This document shows, piece after piece, positions 1-9,513 of a stretch of DNA of 64,000 bases. This DNA is from Caecitellus pseudoparvulus (taxonomy: Eukaryota > Bigyra: Bicosoecida): contig CBFFRQ010000042.1 of assembly GCA_965644315.1 (NCBI GenBank), forward strand, positions 558,001-622,000, in the 5' to 3' direction. The notes beneath the pieces were generated by a model. That model was not told the DNA's origin, ran no database searches, and saw only the letters and a program-made list of their open reading frames with translations. The position numbers were made by a program, and so were the translations under genes. Position 1 is the first letter of the stretch, and each line of letters opens with the position of its first letter.

Positions 1-1
1 G

Positions 2-124
2 CGGGAGGATTTATCCGCCTGGCGAGTCGCCAAGGATGCCAACGGGCGCAAGTACTACTGGCACGCAGAGACGCGCGAGACGCGCTGGACGCGCCCTGGC
101 AGTGCGTCTGCTGCCCGGGCGTAA
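2..124 (+). CDS. WW-domain protein, C-terminal fragment
   Basis: Only the last 40 codons lie in the window; the gene enters from the left edge, read in the frame starting at base 2, and ends with TAA at 122-124. The peptide has the two spaced tryptophans of a WW domain (W-R-V-A-K-D...Y-Y-W-H...W-T-R-P), with the tyrosine doublet and the closing W-x-x-P, then about ten residues of tail. WW domains bind proline-rich ligands and occur in splicing factors, E3 ligases and signalling proteins; nothing here says which. GTAAGG at 121-126 could also be read as a splice donor, so the true end might be further on, but the next gene's stop lies only 15 bp away on the other strand, which favours the TAA. 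Confidence 0.75.
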   Translation, partial: REDLSAWRVAKDANGRKYYWHAETRETRWTRPGSASAARA

Positions 125-139
125 GGGCTCTCTGTGTGC

Positions 140-1529
140 CTAGGCCCGGGCGGGCGCCTCCTGCTGGGAGGATTCCACGCCTGGCTCGCCGGCAGGCACC
201 GGCTCCGGGCGGAACACCTCAGCAGGCAGGGTGATGGTGGGGAGGGTGACACCGCCGCCAGCACTGCCCAGCTCTGCGTCTCCTGTGGGCGTGGAGGGTG
301 CCCCCCCAGCCAGGGGGCCTTCCACCCACCGCACGAGGGGCGTGAAGCAGGAGGGGCGCGCGGTGCCCTCCAGGCAAGGCAGGTGCAGGCGGGTGGTGTC
401 GTTGAGGGGTGCCAGGCGCGTGCCGGGCACGTTCACGATGACGAAGCCCGCGCAGACGAGGAGGGAGGCGGCGATGGTGGGCACGTCTGGCGCCTTGTGC
501 AGGACGATCCAGTCCCCCAGCATGGCCATGGGGATGGTGAGGGCGATGCCGACAGTGCTGGCCGTCGCGCCGATGAACTGGATGGCGCCCGCCCACAGGA
601 GGTCGGACAGGACGTTGTCCCCCAAGCCCTTCAGCACCAACCAGCCAAAGACGCTGGCGCTGAGGTGGTGCAGGGGCAGGGAGCCGGTCCAGTGCAGTGC
701 CAGCAGCACGGGCAGCAGTGCGATGGCGTTGATGAGGCCAATGTACCCAAACACCCGCCGCAGGCTGACCGGCCCATCCACAGGCACCCAGGCATTGAAC
801 ATGTTGGCGTACACGCCGTACATGCCTGCTGACACGAGGTTCAGCAGGAACCCCAGGGCAGAGGAGGAGCCTGAGCCCTGGGACGCCACGCCCAGCACGA
901 CAGCCCCCACCACCTGCGCCGCCACGCCCAGCAGATGCAGGCCGTGCAAGGGTTTGCGCAGGACAGACACAGCCAGCGACAGGGTGAAGATGGAGGAGAG
1001 GTTGCTGAGGATGGTGCTGGTGGCGACACTGGACTCCCCCAGCGCCCAGTTGTACGAGCCCTGCGCCGCGAACCACACGCCAGCAATGAGCAGCGCCACC
1101 TTGGCCGTGTACAGCTCGCTGCCGGCGGGATGCTGCAGGCGGCTGGGTGTCGGGGCCAGCAGACCCCGGGTGTCCTCGGGTATCCCAGCGGAGGGCGTGG
1201 CTACGGGGGTTGCGGCGGCAGGCGGCGCAGGTGCCTTGCCGCTCCAAGCCCGCTCCACTGCCAGCCAGGGCAACCACAGCATGAAGAGGGAGTTGGAGAC
1301 GTACGTGAGGAAGAAGGGAGAGTTGAAGTGCAAGTCATCCTGTGGGAAGCGTGTGTGTGCAGTCACTGCCCAGCAGGGCACGCGGCAGCACCGGCGCTGC
1401 ACCCACGTAGATGAACTGCACGAGGTAGCTCGCAGCCGTCCACAGAAGCGCCACAGCCAGGACACACAGGGAGCCCACGACACGCCGCACGGCAGGAGTG
1501 TCGTGCAGCCCACACAGCAGCTTGGACAT
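140..1529 (-). CDS. SLC35F-type (EamA/DMT superfamily) membrane transporter
   Basis: Two exons, complement(140..1339, 1407..1529), give about 440 aa. The start is the ATG at 1529; the 67-nt intron (GTGGGT...CACAG) is phase 0 and joins L-V-Q-F-I-Y to D-D-L-H-F-N-S-P-F-F, as in SLC35F5-like proteins. Several hydrophobic helices follow, including the typical G-E-S-S-V-A-T-S-T-I-L-S-N-L-S-S segment and P-M-A-M-L-G-D-W, both characteristic of the SLC35F3/F4/F5 branch. Between helices 2 and 3 is a low-complexity Ala/Pro loop. The C-terminal 90 residues are polar and probably cytosolic. Family members are drug/metabolite-type permeases of internal membranes with poorly known substrates (thiamine has been proposed for relatives), so no substrate is assigned. 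It converges on the WW gene with a 15-bp gap and diverges from the prenyltransferase gene. Confidence 0.85.
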
Positions 1530-1615
1530 GGTAGCGAGTTCGCCCCTCCTTGCCCTCGTCCAACTCACTGGGGTGGACTGGTGGGGGTACAGAAGAGTGG
1601 GGACGTGGAGGAGTC

Positions 1616-1624
1616 GATTTCCGC
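1616..1624. promoter_or_regulatory. GATTTCCGC motif in divergent promoter
   Basis: Exact GATTTCCGC in the 218-bp gap between the divergently transcribed SLC35F-type gene (ATG at 1529) and the prenyltransferase beta gene (ATG at 1748). It is one of about fifteen copies of [G/A]ATTTCCGC in the window; several others sit right next to start codons. A promoter or 5'-leader role is inferred from position only. Confidence 0.45.
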
Positions 1625-1747
1625 AGGGTGAATTCTGCGCTGCAGGCAAATCTCACGACCTGTGACGCAGTCCGCATTTCACCCACAATAGCCCACACAA
1701 GTGCGTTGTAGTGCGAGCGTGGTTGTGTTGAGCACGTGCTTTTGCCC

Positions 1748-3061
1748 ATGGCTGCGCGGGAGGGCGTGCCTGCCGAGGAGGGTGTCCCATCGGAAGGGTC
1801 GGCGCCGCCTGCCTTCAACTTCAAGAAAGCCAAGACGTATGCCCGGCTAGTGGCTCAAATGCTGCCACCTGAGGGTGCCAAGGGGGATTGCGCACGCATG
1901 TCCATCGTGAGCTCCCGCCCTGGCAGCTCAGCCGCTCCCAACCACGACGATGCAAGGCGAAGGTCGCGCCCCCCCCAATCACAGGCACTGTGGGCCTTGG
2001 CATCCATGGCCTTGTTGGAAGCACGTGAGGAGCAAGCTGCATCGCAGAGCGGTGCCCCTGCTGCGCCAAGGGACCCTGCCCTGCAGGCCCAGCTCGACGC
2101 GTTGTCTGCTGCGGAAGTTGACTGGATCTACCTGAACCAAACCCCCCGAGCTGACGCCAGTGCGGCAGATGGCGGCTTTGCCGGCTTCGAGGGGGGCACA
2201 TACAGTGGTCCACACAGTGCTGGTGTGCCTCCCGAACTGCGGTCGCCTTCCCTGCCCATGACCTTCGCGGCTCTGGCGCTGCTCGTACTGAAAGGCGACG
2301 ACCTGTCCCGCGTGGACACGCCTGGCATCCTGAACTTCATCAGGCGCTGTGGGCCAGGCTCTGGAAAGGGGGCCACCTGGGACGGCTCCTTCTGCGGCTG
2401 CCTGCTGTGCCCCGAGGAGCGAGACCTGCGCATGGGCTTCAGCGCTGTGGCTACCTGCCACCTGCTGCGCGCAACCCTGCCCGTGCCAGCAGGCCCCATT
2501 GCCGACTTTGCCTGGAGCTGCCAGGCATGGGATGGTGCATTCGGCCTCAGTCCAGCCCGGGAGGGGCACGGCGGCTCCACACACTGCGCTGTCGCGACGC
2601 TGTTCCTGCTGGGCGGCCTGCCTAGCAGCCCACACCCACGGGCAGAGGGTGTGCCGGATGCTGCGCCAGACGCCTTGGCCAGTCTGACAGGCTGGCTGGC
2701 ACAGCGGTTCCAGAACCTGGCTGATGGCGGGGGTGTCAATGGGCGCCCTGGCAAGCCGGCGGACGTGTGCTACTCCTGGTGGGTGAGCGCGTCCCTGATG
2801 CTGCTGGGGCGGGGCGAGTGGGTGGCGGAGGCGGGCGAGGCCGTGTCTGGGTACGTCAAGCGCAGCCAGCACCCGCTTCTGGGTGGCGTGGGGAAGGACC
2901 ACACGTGTGCGCCGGACCCCATGCATGCGTACTACGCGCTGGCGGGCATGGCCCTCGCAGACACCGACGCCTTGCCCGACATGGACCCCGCCCTTCACCT
3001 GCCCGCCAGCGCCACACAGGCCGCCGGCGTTGGCTCCGGCTGCCCCATTGCACAGGGCTGA
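1748..3061 (+). CDS. Geranylgeranyltransferase type I beta subunit
   Basis: Catalytic beta subunit of protein geranylgeranyltransferase-I, which attaches C20 isoprenoids to C-terminal CaaX cysteines of small GTPases. It starts at the ATG at 1748. A 78-nt segment (1907-1984, GTGAGC...CACAG) is very probably an in-frame intron: removing it aligns M-S-I with A-L-W-A-L-A-S-M exactly as in PGGT1B, giving 411 aa. Diagnostic features are the alpha-alpha-barrel repeats, D-G-S-F-C, H-G-G-S-T-H-C-A-V-A, the zinc-ligand segment D-V-C-Y-S-W-W (Asp and Cys ligands) and the third ligand in M-H-A-Y-Y. The sequence G-D-D-L-S-R-V matches the family closely. It converges on the carrier gene ending at 3092 (30-bp gap). 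The main uncertainty is whether the 78-nt segment is spliced, since it has no stop codon. Confidence 0.92.
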   Translation: MAAREGVPAEEGVPSEGSAPPAFNFKKAKTYARLVAQMLPPEGAKGDCARMSIVSSRPGSSAAPNHDDARRRSRPPQSQALWALASMALLEAREEQAASQSGAPAAPRDPALQAQLDALSAAEVDWIYLNQTPRADASAADGGFAGFEGGTYSGPHSAGVPPELRSPSLPMTFAALALLVLKGDDLSRVDTPGILNFIRRCGPGSGKGATWDGSFCGCLLCPEERDLRMGFSAVATCHLLRATLPVPAGPIADFAWSCQAWDGAFGLSPAREGHGGSTHCAVATLFLLGGLPSSPHPRAEGVPDAAPDALASLTGWLAQRFQNLADGGGVNGRPGKPADVCYSWWVSASLMLLGRGEWVAEAGEAVSGYVKRSQHPLLGGVGKDHTCAPDPMHAYYALAGMALADTDALPDMDPALHLPASATQAAGVGSGCPIAQG

Positions 3062-3091
3062 AGGAGGGCAACTGTCGCCTGCGCGCCCTGC

Positions 3092-4399
3092 TCACGTGTG
3101 CACGGCGGTGGCGGGGTGGATGGGGCCCCGCAGGGTGTCCAAGCGGGAGTTGTACTCCTTCAAGATGGCCTCCATGAACAGCAGGCTCAATACCGTGTGG
3201 GGTGCGATGCGCACGAAGAAGGTGGGCAAGCCCGTCCACAGCGCCAGCGGCCCCTCCCGCTGCACGATGAGGGCGCCACACTGCAGCATGTTGCGGTAGG
3301 GCAGCTTGCCGTCGGGGCCAGGTGTCTGCTTCATCATGCGCGTCTTGATCATGTCCACAGGCAGCCCCATGACGCTGGCAGCGGCGGCCGAGACGCAGGC
3401 GGCGAAGATGCGCACGGGCCAGGCCTCCTTGTCGCCGCCGCCCAGCATGCCCGCCGTCGTCTCCTTGGCCGTGTCGTACGTGACCAGTTGGCCGGAGGTG
3501 ACGGCGCAGGCGCGCACGACGGAGGGGGACACGCCCTTCCACAGACTCAGCACGCCCTCCTCCTTTGCGATGCGCCGGACGGCGTCAAAGACGCCCTTGT
3601 AGTTGCGGCGGGACTCGGGCGGCAAGGTGGCGTCGCTCTGCTGCCGGGTGAGGGCCAAGTCGGCGGGGTTGCCCATGATGGCGCCAACTGCGCCGGCAGT
3701 CAATCCACACAATGCCTTGTGCAAGAAAGGTAGGCTGTCTGCGGGGGGTTTGCGTGAGGGCATGTGTGGAGGCTGCTGTGCGTGCGCGTAGGGGGCGAGT
3801 CACCACGTACCCTGCCCAGGTTGCCGGAGAGAGTTGGACATTGACCGGTACAGGCCCAGTCGGGTGGCACCGTACAGCAGCTGGCGGACCCAAGCAGCTT
3901 GCAGGCTGAGCCGGGGAGGGAGGGGGGGCCCGGTCCTGTTCCTGCACCGCACGGAGGGGGAATTCCCTGCACCACTCACCCAGAGTACAGCGCAAAGACC
4001 CCTTCCTTGGCCACGACGTTGCGCAGCACAGTGAAGGGAGACGGCACCTTGCCTGGCTGCGCTTCGCCCGCAACTTGCAATCGCACCTGTGCCAGGCCGG
4101 AGGAGAGGGCGTGAACATCGAGCACCGCAACTTGCCGAATTGTGTGCGGAAATCGGGGCTCTGCCCCACGCACCTTTACCGTGTCAATGGGCTGGATCTG
4201 CGGGCCAGGCAGTTGAGCGGGGCGTGCAGGGAGTGTGATCACTCTGTGGCGACACGGAGGCCTTCCTGCTGGGCCCTCATGGCCACAGCAGACGACGCAA
4301 GGCACGCACAATGGTGGTTGCCATGCAGCCGGCCAAACCCCCCGCAAAGAAGGGCCTGACGGTCTCCAATCCCCGAACGAGGAGACTACCATCACTCAT
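3092..4399 (-). CDS. Mitochondrial dicarboxylate / 2-oxoglutarate-malate carrier
   Basis: Five exons, complement(3092..3738, 3811..3905, 3980..4086, 4174..4197, 4310..4399), give 320 aa. This is an inner-membrane carrier exchanging 2-oxoglutarate, malate and related dicarboxylates, like plant DTC and animal SLC25A11. The three tandem repeats carry Q-P-I-D-T-V-K-V-R, N-P-A-D-L-A-L-T-R and L-P-V-D-M-I-K-T-R; the second is typical of DTC/OGC rather than other SLC25 members. Exon 2 is a microexon of only 24 nt (I-Q-P-I-D-T-V-K) coding the first signature. All junctions keep frame (phases 0, 0, 2, 1), with donors GTGCGT, GTGCGT, GTGAGT and GTACGT. Intron 2 contains a GATTTCCGC copy (4146-4154 on the opposite strand). 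No cleavable presequence is visible, as is usual for carriers. Confidence 0.92.
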
Positions 4400-4913
4400 G
4401 ATGTCCAGACGAAGTCCGAGTTGGCAGCAGGCGTGCGTGCCTTCGCTGAAGGGCTCTTGCTCAGCCCCTTGTCGCTCCGCGCGCAAACGGTGGCACTTCC
4501 CTTGGCGGGGTCAGCATGCGCAAGCAAGCAGAGGCGGAAGGCAAAGCATCCACGTACTGAGCTCTGCGGGAGACTTGAAAGTGGACATGACGTTTGCGAT
4601 GCCGGAACTTTACAGCCCCTGCCGCTCCCGGCAGGCCCTGTGTCGGCACTACCAGGCAGGGCCTGGCCCCACACCACGCACTTCCTTTGAATGGACCAGC
4701 GCAGCCCCCCTCGCGTCCGCGCCCAGTGTGGCGTGGACTCACATAGCACCCCACGCTCAAAACACAACACCACCCAGACCTACTCGCTCGGCACTTGCAG
4801 GCCGCAGCTCGCTGCACCGTGTGCGAGCCGCCCCTTGCGAGACACAGCCGGCTCTCCTGTTCCCACTCACGCCTGCGTGTGTCCAGCTCTCTCCGACGGC
4901 CTGCAGAAGCAAG
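4400..4913. other. Divergent intergenic region, dicarboxylate carrier / HisRS
   Basis: About 510 bp separate the carrier's ATG (4399, minus) from the HisRS ATG (4914, plus). Short open frames on both strands show no recognisable similarity and no repeat or RNA gene is visible. It presumably holds both promoters and 5' leaders; no GATTTCCGC copy is present here. Confidence 0.5.
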
Positions 4914-7900
4914 ATGGCGAAGGTTGTCTTTGGCAACAGGGTGCTGTCCCAAGCCGACATCGTCGCAGTCGCCGTGGACAGGCGCCCTGTGGAGGTGGAC
5001 TTGGCCATCTTTGACAAGGTGCGGAAGTCGGAAGGAGACCGCCCCACCCGCTGCCATCGCACACACCTCACGCCGTCCGCGCAGGCGCCCGATGCTGGGG
5101 AAGCTGAACCAGTGGCCCCAATCGACGCCTCTGAGCCAGCCCTGTCGGCCCCTGCAAGCCTGGCCATCCTCGCCGCCTGCCTGGGCGTGCTGACACAAGT
5201 GTGTGCTGGTGCTGACGCTGCACCCTGGCGCGCTGCTGCTCACCGCCGCTGCTCCCGCGCTGCAGGAGAAGACGCTTGCTCGCAAGGCGGTGCTGCAGCA
5301 CTTGGTTGACACGCTGAATGCGGAGGATGCCCCAGCCTTGAGCAGCTCCAGCGTCACCGACGGCGTGCTGGCCACAGTTGGCGCAGCCAGCGGCCTGACA
5401 GCCAAGGAGCGCGCCGCTCTGTCCACTAGCACTGCTCCCGCGGCGGGTATGCTGGCGCTGGTGGCTGCTTCCACGACCGCCCTGGCCGTCGTCACTGACG
5501 CTGTCGCTGCCTTGAGCGTCGAGGCGGCGGCGGCGCCTGTGGCTCCCTACGACTCTGCCTGGTTCGACACCGCCCGCCCCCACCCCTCCACAGTGCTGTC
5601 CGCTGGCACACTGCGCGTCATGCTCATGAACTCCAAGCTCGCGGCCGCCAGCGGCAAGAAGGACAAGGGTGCCCTGCCGTCGGGCCCATGGACCCATGCC
5701 GCCTTCGCGTCGGCGCCCGACCTCCACGCCCCTGCCCGCACTGCGGGGGCGCTGGCCAAGCGTGCAGCCAGGGTGGAGCTCAACGCTGCCGCCCTGCCGC
5801 GTGCACCCACCTGCACTGCCGCATACGAGTTGGTGCAGCAGTGCCAGCGGGGCCTGTCAGCACTGGCCGGCGCGGCGGTTGCCCGCACCCACATCGTGGC
5901 GGGGGCCCAGCCCCCCTCCCTGCCACCTGCCCCGCCAGCGGACGCCCTGGTGCCCACTGCAGCTGATGTCGTGCAGCTGGGCAGCGCGACCCTGGCTGCT
6001 GCCCAGCGCCTCGTGTCTGCCCTGGTGTCAGAGTACCAGGCTGCTGAGACCGTCCTGCGAGGCTGTGAAGCGGAGGCCGCTACCAAGGCCGCCGCCAAGG
6101 CTGCCAAGCGCGCCGAGGCGATCGCCAAGCAACAGGCCAAGGAGGAGGCGGCAGCCGCCAAGCGCGCCGCTGAGCTGGCAGCCATGGACCCCGAGGCCCG
6201 TGCCAAGGCAGAGGCTGCCGACGCCGCCAAAGCAGCCAAGGCCGCCGCAAAGGCTGCCAAGCGAGCCGCGAAGGATGCCAACACCACCACTGTGCTGCCG
6301 GGTGACAGCGGCTTGCTGTCCTTGGGGGACGGCACCCGGCGCCTGCTGGCCCTTCTTCGTCTGCGTGGCGGCGTCGCTTGCTCCGAGCAGGGCAGCGCCC
6401 CCGAGCCTGTGCCTGCTGCTGCCCTGACTGCAGCCTTCGACCCACACACTCCCGAGGGAGCCTTCGCCACGGCTGCCGCCATCGTGGCTGCAGTGGAGGA
6501 CATCGCGTCCGGGGGTGGCAAGCGCCGCCCCAAGATCCCCAAGGGCTCCCGGGACTTCGGCCCGGAGCAGATGGCTGTGCGGGAGCGCGCCTTCACCACC
6601 ATCCGGTCCGTCTTCAAGCGCCACGGCGCCGCTGAAATCGACACGCCTGTCTTTGAGCTGCGCGAGACGCTGCTGGGCAAGTACGGCGAGGAGGGCGGCA
6701 AGCTCATCTACGACCTGGCCGACCAGGGCGGCGAGCTCCTGTCCCTGCGGTACGACCTCACAGTGCCCTTCGCCCGGTACTGTGCCCAGCACGGCGTCGC
6801 GTCCATGAAGCGCTTCCACATCTCCAAGGTGTACCGCCGCGACAACGTGAACATCTCGCGTGGGCGGTACAGGGAGTTCTACCAGTGTGACTATGACGTT
6901 GCCGGCACCTACGCCGCCATGATGCCAGACGCAGAGGTGCTGGCTGTCGCGTGTGACATCCTGCGCAGCCTGCCCATCGGCCCCTTCACCGTCAAGTTCA
7001 ACCACCGGGGCTTGCTGGACGGCATGCTGGAGCTGGCGGGCGTGCCCCCTGCCAAGTTCCGCACCATTTGCAGCTCCATCGACAAGCTGGACAAGGAGCC
7101 CTGGACCAGCGTCAGGGAGGAAATGGTACGTGAAGAGTGCACGCGTGCGCTCACCCCGCGAGGACCAGCAGCTGCCTGATTCCCATGAAGAGCATGTCCT
7201 AGAATCCCCGCAAGAACGTCACCCCCGGCGCACATTCGCTTTACCTCGTGTGCCGGGCGGCTTCTCTGTATCGGTGACGCCAGCGTGACGCCATCGAAGT
7301 TAGAAATCGAACAATTCCCCCCCCTCCCCCACTTCACAGGTTGCAGAGAAGGGCCTGGAAGGCGCCGTGGCGGACCGCATCGGGGAGCTCGTGCAAGTGG
7401 CAGGGCAGCCGGAGGAGGTACTCAGCCGACTACAGTCGGATGAATTCCCCTTCTCTGGGCACGCCGGCGCTGCGGCAGCTCTCAAAGACTGTGGTCTGCT
7501 CTTCACCTACCTCAAGGCCATGGGTGTGCTGGAGCACCTGTCCTTCGACCTGTCCCTTGCGCGCGGGCTGGACTACTACACGGGCGTCATCTACGAGGCC
7601 GTGCTGACGCCACCACCTCAGACGGCTGCGTCAGGCTCGGGTGCGGCGGTGGCGGACCCCGCCCTGTCTGTTGGCAGCATTGCTGCTGGCGGCCGGTACG
7701 ACGGACTCGTGGGCATGTTCAGCCCCACTGGCACACAAGTGCCCTGTGTCGGCGTCTCCATCGGCATTGAGCGTGTATTCACCATTATGGAGGCCCGCGC
7801 CAAGGCAGCTGGCACCCTGCGCCAGGACCCCGTCACAGTGCTGGTTGCATCCGTGGGCAAGGGCATGGTGCCTGCCCGCCTGGCCCTCTGTGCTGAGCTG

Positions 7901-8206
7901 TGGGAGGCTGGCTTCTCTGCCGAGACACTGTACGCCGCCAACCCGAACATGCGCGCGCAGCTGAACAACAAAGCCCTGCCTGAAGGCATCCCGTTCATGG
8001 TGACGGTGGGGGAAGACGAGCTGGCCAGCGGCACTGTCAAGGTGAAGGACTTGGCGTCAGAAGTGGAAGAGGTGGTGCAGCGAGGGCAGTTGCCGGCCAA
8101 GCTCAAGGCTTGGGGCGCCAAGACGGTGGCAGGGGCACCTCCTCCGCCCCCTCCCGCCGCCGCCGCTGCGGAGACGGTGCCGGCCCCTGCTGTCCCGGCT
8201 GAGTAA
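4914..8206 (+). CDS. Histidyl-tRNA synthetase with plant-type N-terminal extension
   Basis: Charges tRNA-His. Four exons, join(4914..5018, 5085..5198, 5266..7125, 7340..8206), give 981 aa, all junctions phase 0. The catalytic core begins near residue 495 and has class II motif 2 (Y-R-R-D-N...R-G-R-Y-R-E-F, about residue 596), the histidine-specific motif A-R-G-L-D-Y-Y-T-G (about 769), [12 protein letters not shown] (about 810) and a C-terminal anticodon-binding domain. Residues 1-330 form a long extension, as in land-plant HisRS. It resembles the histidine/phenylalanine ammonia-lyase family ([11 protein letters not shown] near the start, [10 protein letters not shown], then A-R-P-H-P-S...L-R-V-M-L), without an obvious Ala-Ser-Gly active-site triad. 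An Ala/Lys/Glu coiled coil (about 342-412) links the parts. The C-terminus ends in a Pro/Ala tract. No clear organellar presequence, so probably cytosolic. Its 3' end carries AATGCAATGC 3 nt past the stop. Confidence 0.93.
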
Positions 8207-8208
8207 AG

Positions 8209-8218
8209 AATGCAATGC
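8209..8218. terminator. AATGCA element at HisRS 3' end
   Basis: AATGCAATGC begins 3 nt after the HisRS stop, in the 30-bp gap between the converging HisRS and carrier genes. The same AATGCA/TGCATT core lies at several other convergent ends here. A 3'-processing or polyadenylation role is inferred from position only. Confidence 0.4.
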
Positions 8219-8236
8219 GCTGTTGACTGGAGCACG

Positions 8237-9412
8237 CTAGTTTGCACCCAGCAGGCTGCAGAAGACTTCGTAGGCCAGGAACTGGATGCCTGCCCCCGGG
8301 ATGCAGCGAATGATGTTGGTGCCAACACCCTGGAAGAAGCCAGCCACGCCCTCCTTGGCCATGATGTCCGTGCAGCAGTGCCAGGTGCCGCGGTACTGTG
8401 CGGCGCGGCCCCCCGCCCCATCCGTCTGCAGGCGGCGGCGGACAGTGTCTCCAGGGTACGTGATGGTCTGAGCCACCACGCCAGCCAGCGTGCCCGGGAA
8501 GAGAGTGGCCAGTACCCACTGTGGCCCGCTCTCAGGGGTAGGCGTGTGCCGCTTGACGATCTCGTAGAAGGACATCTGCATGCCGACATAGGGGGCACCA
8601 GACAGAATGGTGGGCACCACGCCCTTGTAGCTGTAACAGGGGGGCGGGGAGGGCGCGTGTGCAGGCGCACCGCGTGATGCAGGCTGGCTCTTCGCCCACA
8701 CCAGCCACTCACAAGGCCAGGGCGCCCTCCTTCTGCACCAGGTCCTTGCCGCACTCCCAGATACTCCTGTACTTCAGGCCCAAGCCCTCGCCCACAGACA
8801 ACCGCGTGCGCACAGTCTCCAGTGGGTACGTCACCAGCTGCTGGAAGAGGCCCTGCGCGCGTGACCAGTGACAGCCGGCGGGTGTGTGCGCGTGGTTGCT
8901 GGTGTGCTCCACAGGGCGCAAGCACGCACTGCGAGGGTGCCTGACATCATCAACTGGGTGAAGGTCAGCTTTTCAGTGGACTTCCCCGCTACCATGCTTT
9001 TGAACGTGTCGTTAAACGAGAACTTCAGCGCGTACACTGGCATAACACGCAGCACATTGGCGAAGTTCCCCTTCCACAGTCCGAGCACGCCCTCCTCCAC
9101 GAACACAGTGCGCATGGTGCCAACTGTGCCCCGGTACTTTCGCACGGGGTCTCCTCGCATGGCCTGCGTTGGAGGGTGGCCGCTGCACTGACGAGGTGGC
9201 GCCCAGAGCCGCACCAGGCACATGGCGTGTCTGGCTGTGCGGAACTTGAACCCAGGATGCCTGCACCGTACCTGGATTTGCAGGAGGATCTTGGCTCGCT
9301 CAAGGGGGGCGATGCATGTCTTGGTGATGATGCCTGCGCCTGCACCAGCCACCAGGCGTCTTGCCATGAAGTCAGCGGGCTTGGCCGCTTCCGCGCCATC
9401 TGAGCTGGACAT
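8237..9412 (-). CDS. Mitochondrial carrier family protein, adenine-nucleotide/cofactor type
   Basis: Four exons, complement(8237..8630, 8713..8852, 8930..9163, 9272..9412), give 302 aa. It has the three SLC25 signatures: A-P-L-E-R-A-K-I-L-L-Q in repeat 1, Y-P-L-E-T-V-R-T-R in repeat 2 and Y-P-G-D-T-V-R-R-R-L-Q in repeat 3. The string G-N-F-A-N-V-L-R-V-M-P is close to the G-N-x-x-N-V-I-R segment of ADP/ATP, ATP-Mg/phosphate and CoA carriers, so a nucleotide-type substrate is likely; the third repeat lacks the RRRMMM of true ADP/ATP translocases. The start is set at the ATG at 9412 (M-S-S-S-D-G); an upstream GTG frame was not used. The first intron (9164-9271, 108 nt) is a multiple of three with no stop, so retention would still read through. 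Confidence 0.88.
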
Positions 9413-9513
9413 GTCTGCCACAGTACACTGCGCAGCCGCCTGCACCACCACGACGCTTGTGTTCACCTCAAAGTTCCTTGCAGCTCAAACAGCAGCATGG
9501 AGAGCCAAGTTTA

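Noticed and set aside
231-1631. 466-codon plus-strand frame over the SLC35F-type gene
   Set aside because: Shadow frame with no homology; the minus-strand transporter has clear membrane helices and family motifs.
5547-6707. Long minus-strand frame opposite HisRS
   Set aside because: Ala/Arg/Ser-rich shadow of the HisRS coding strand without motifs or a plausible start context.
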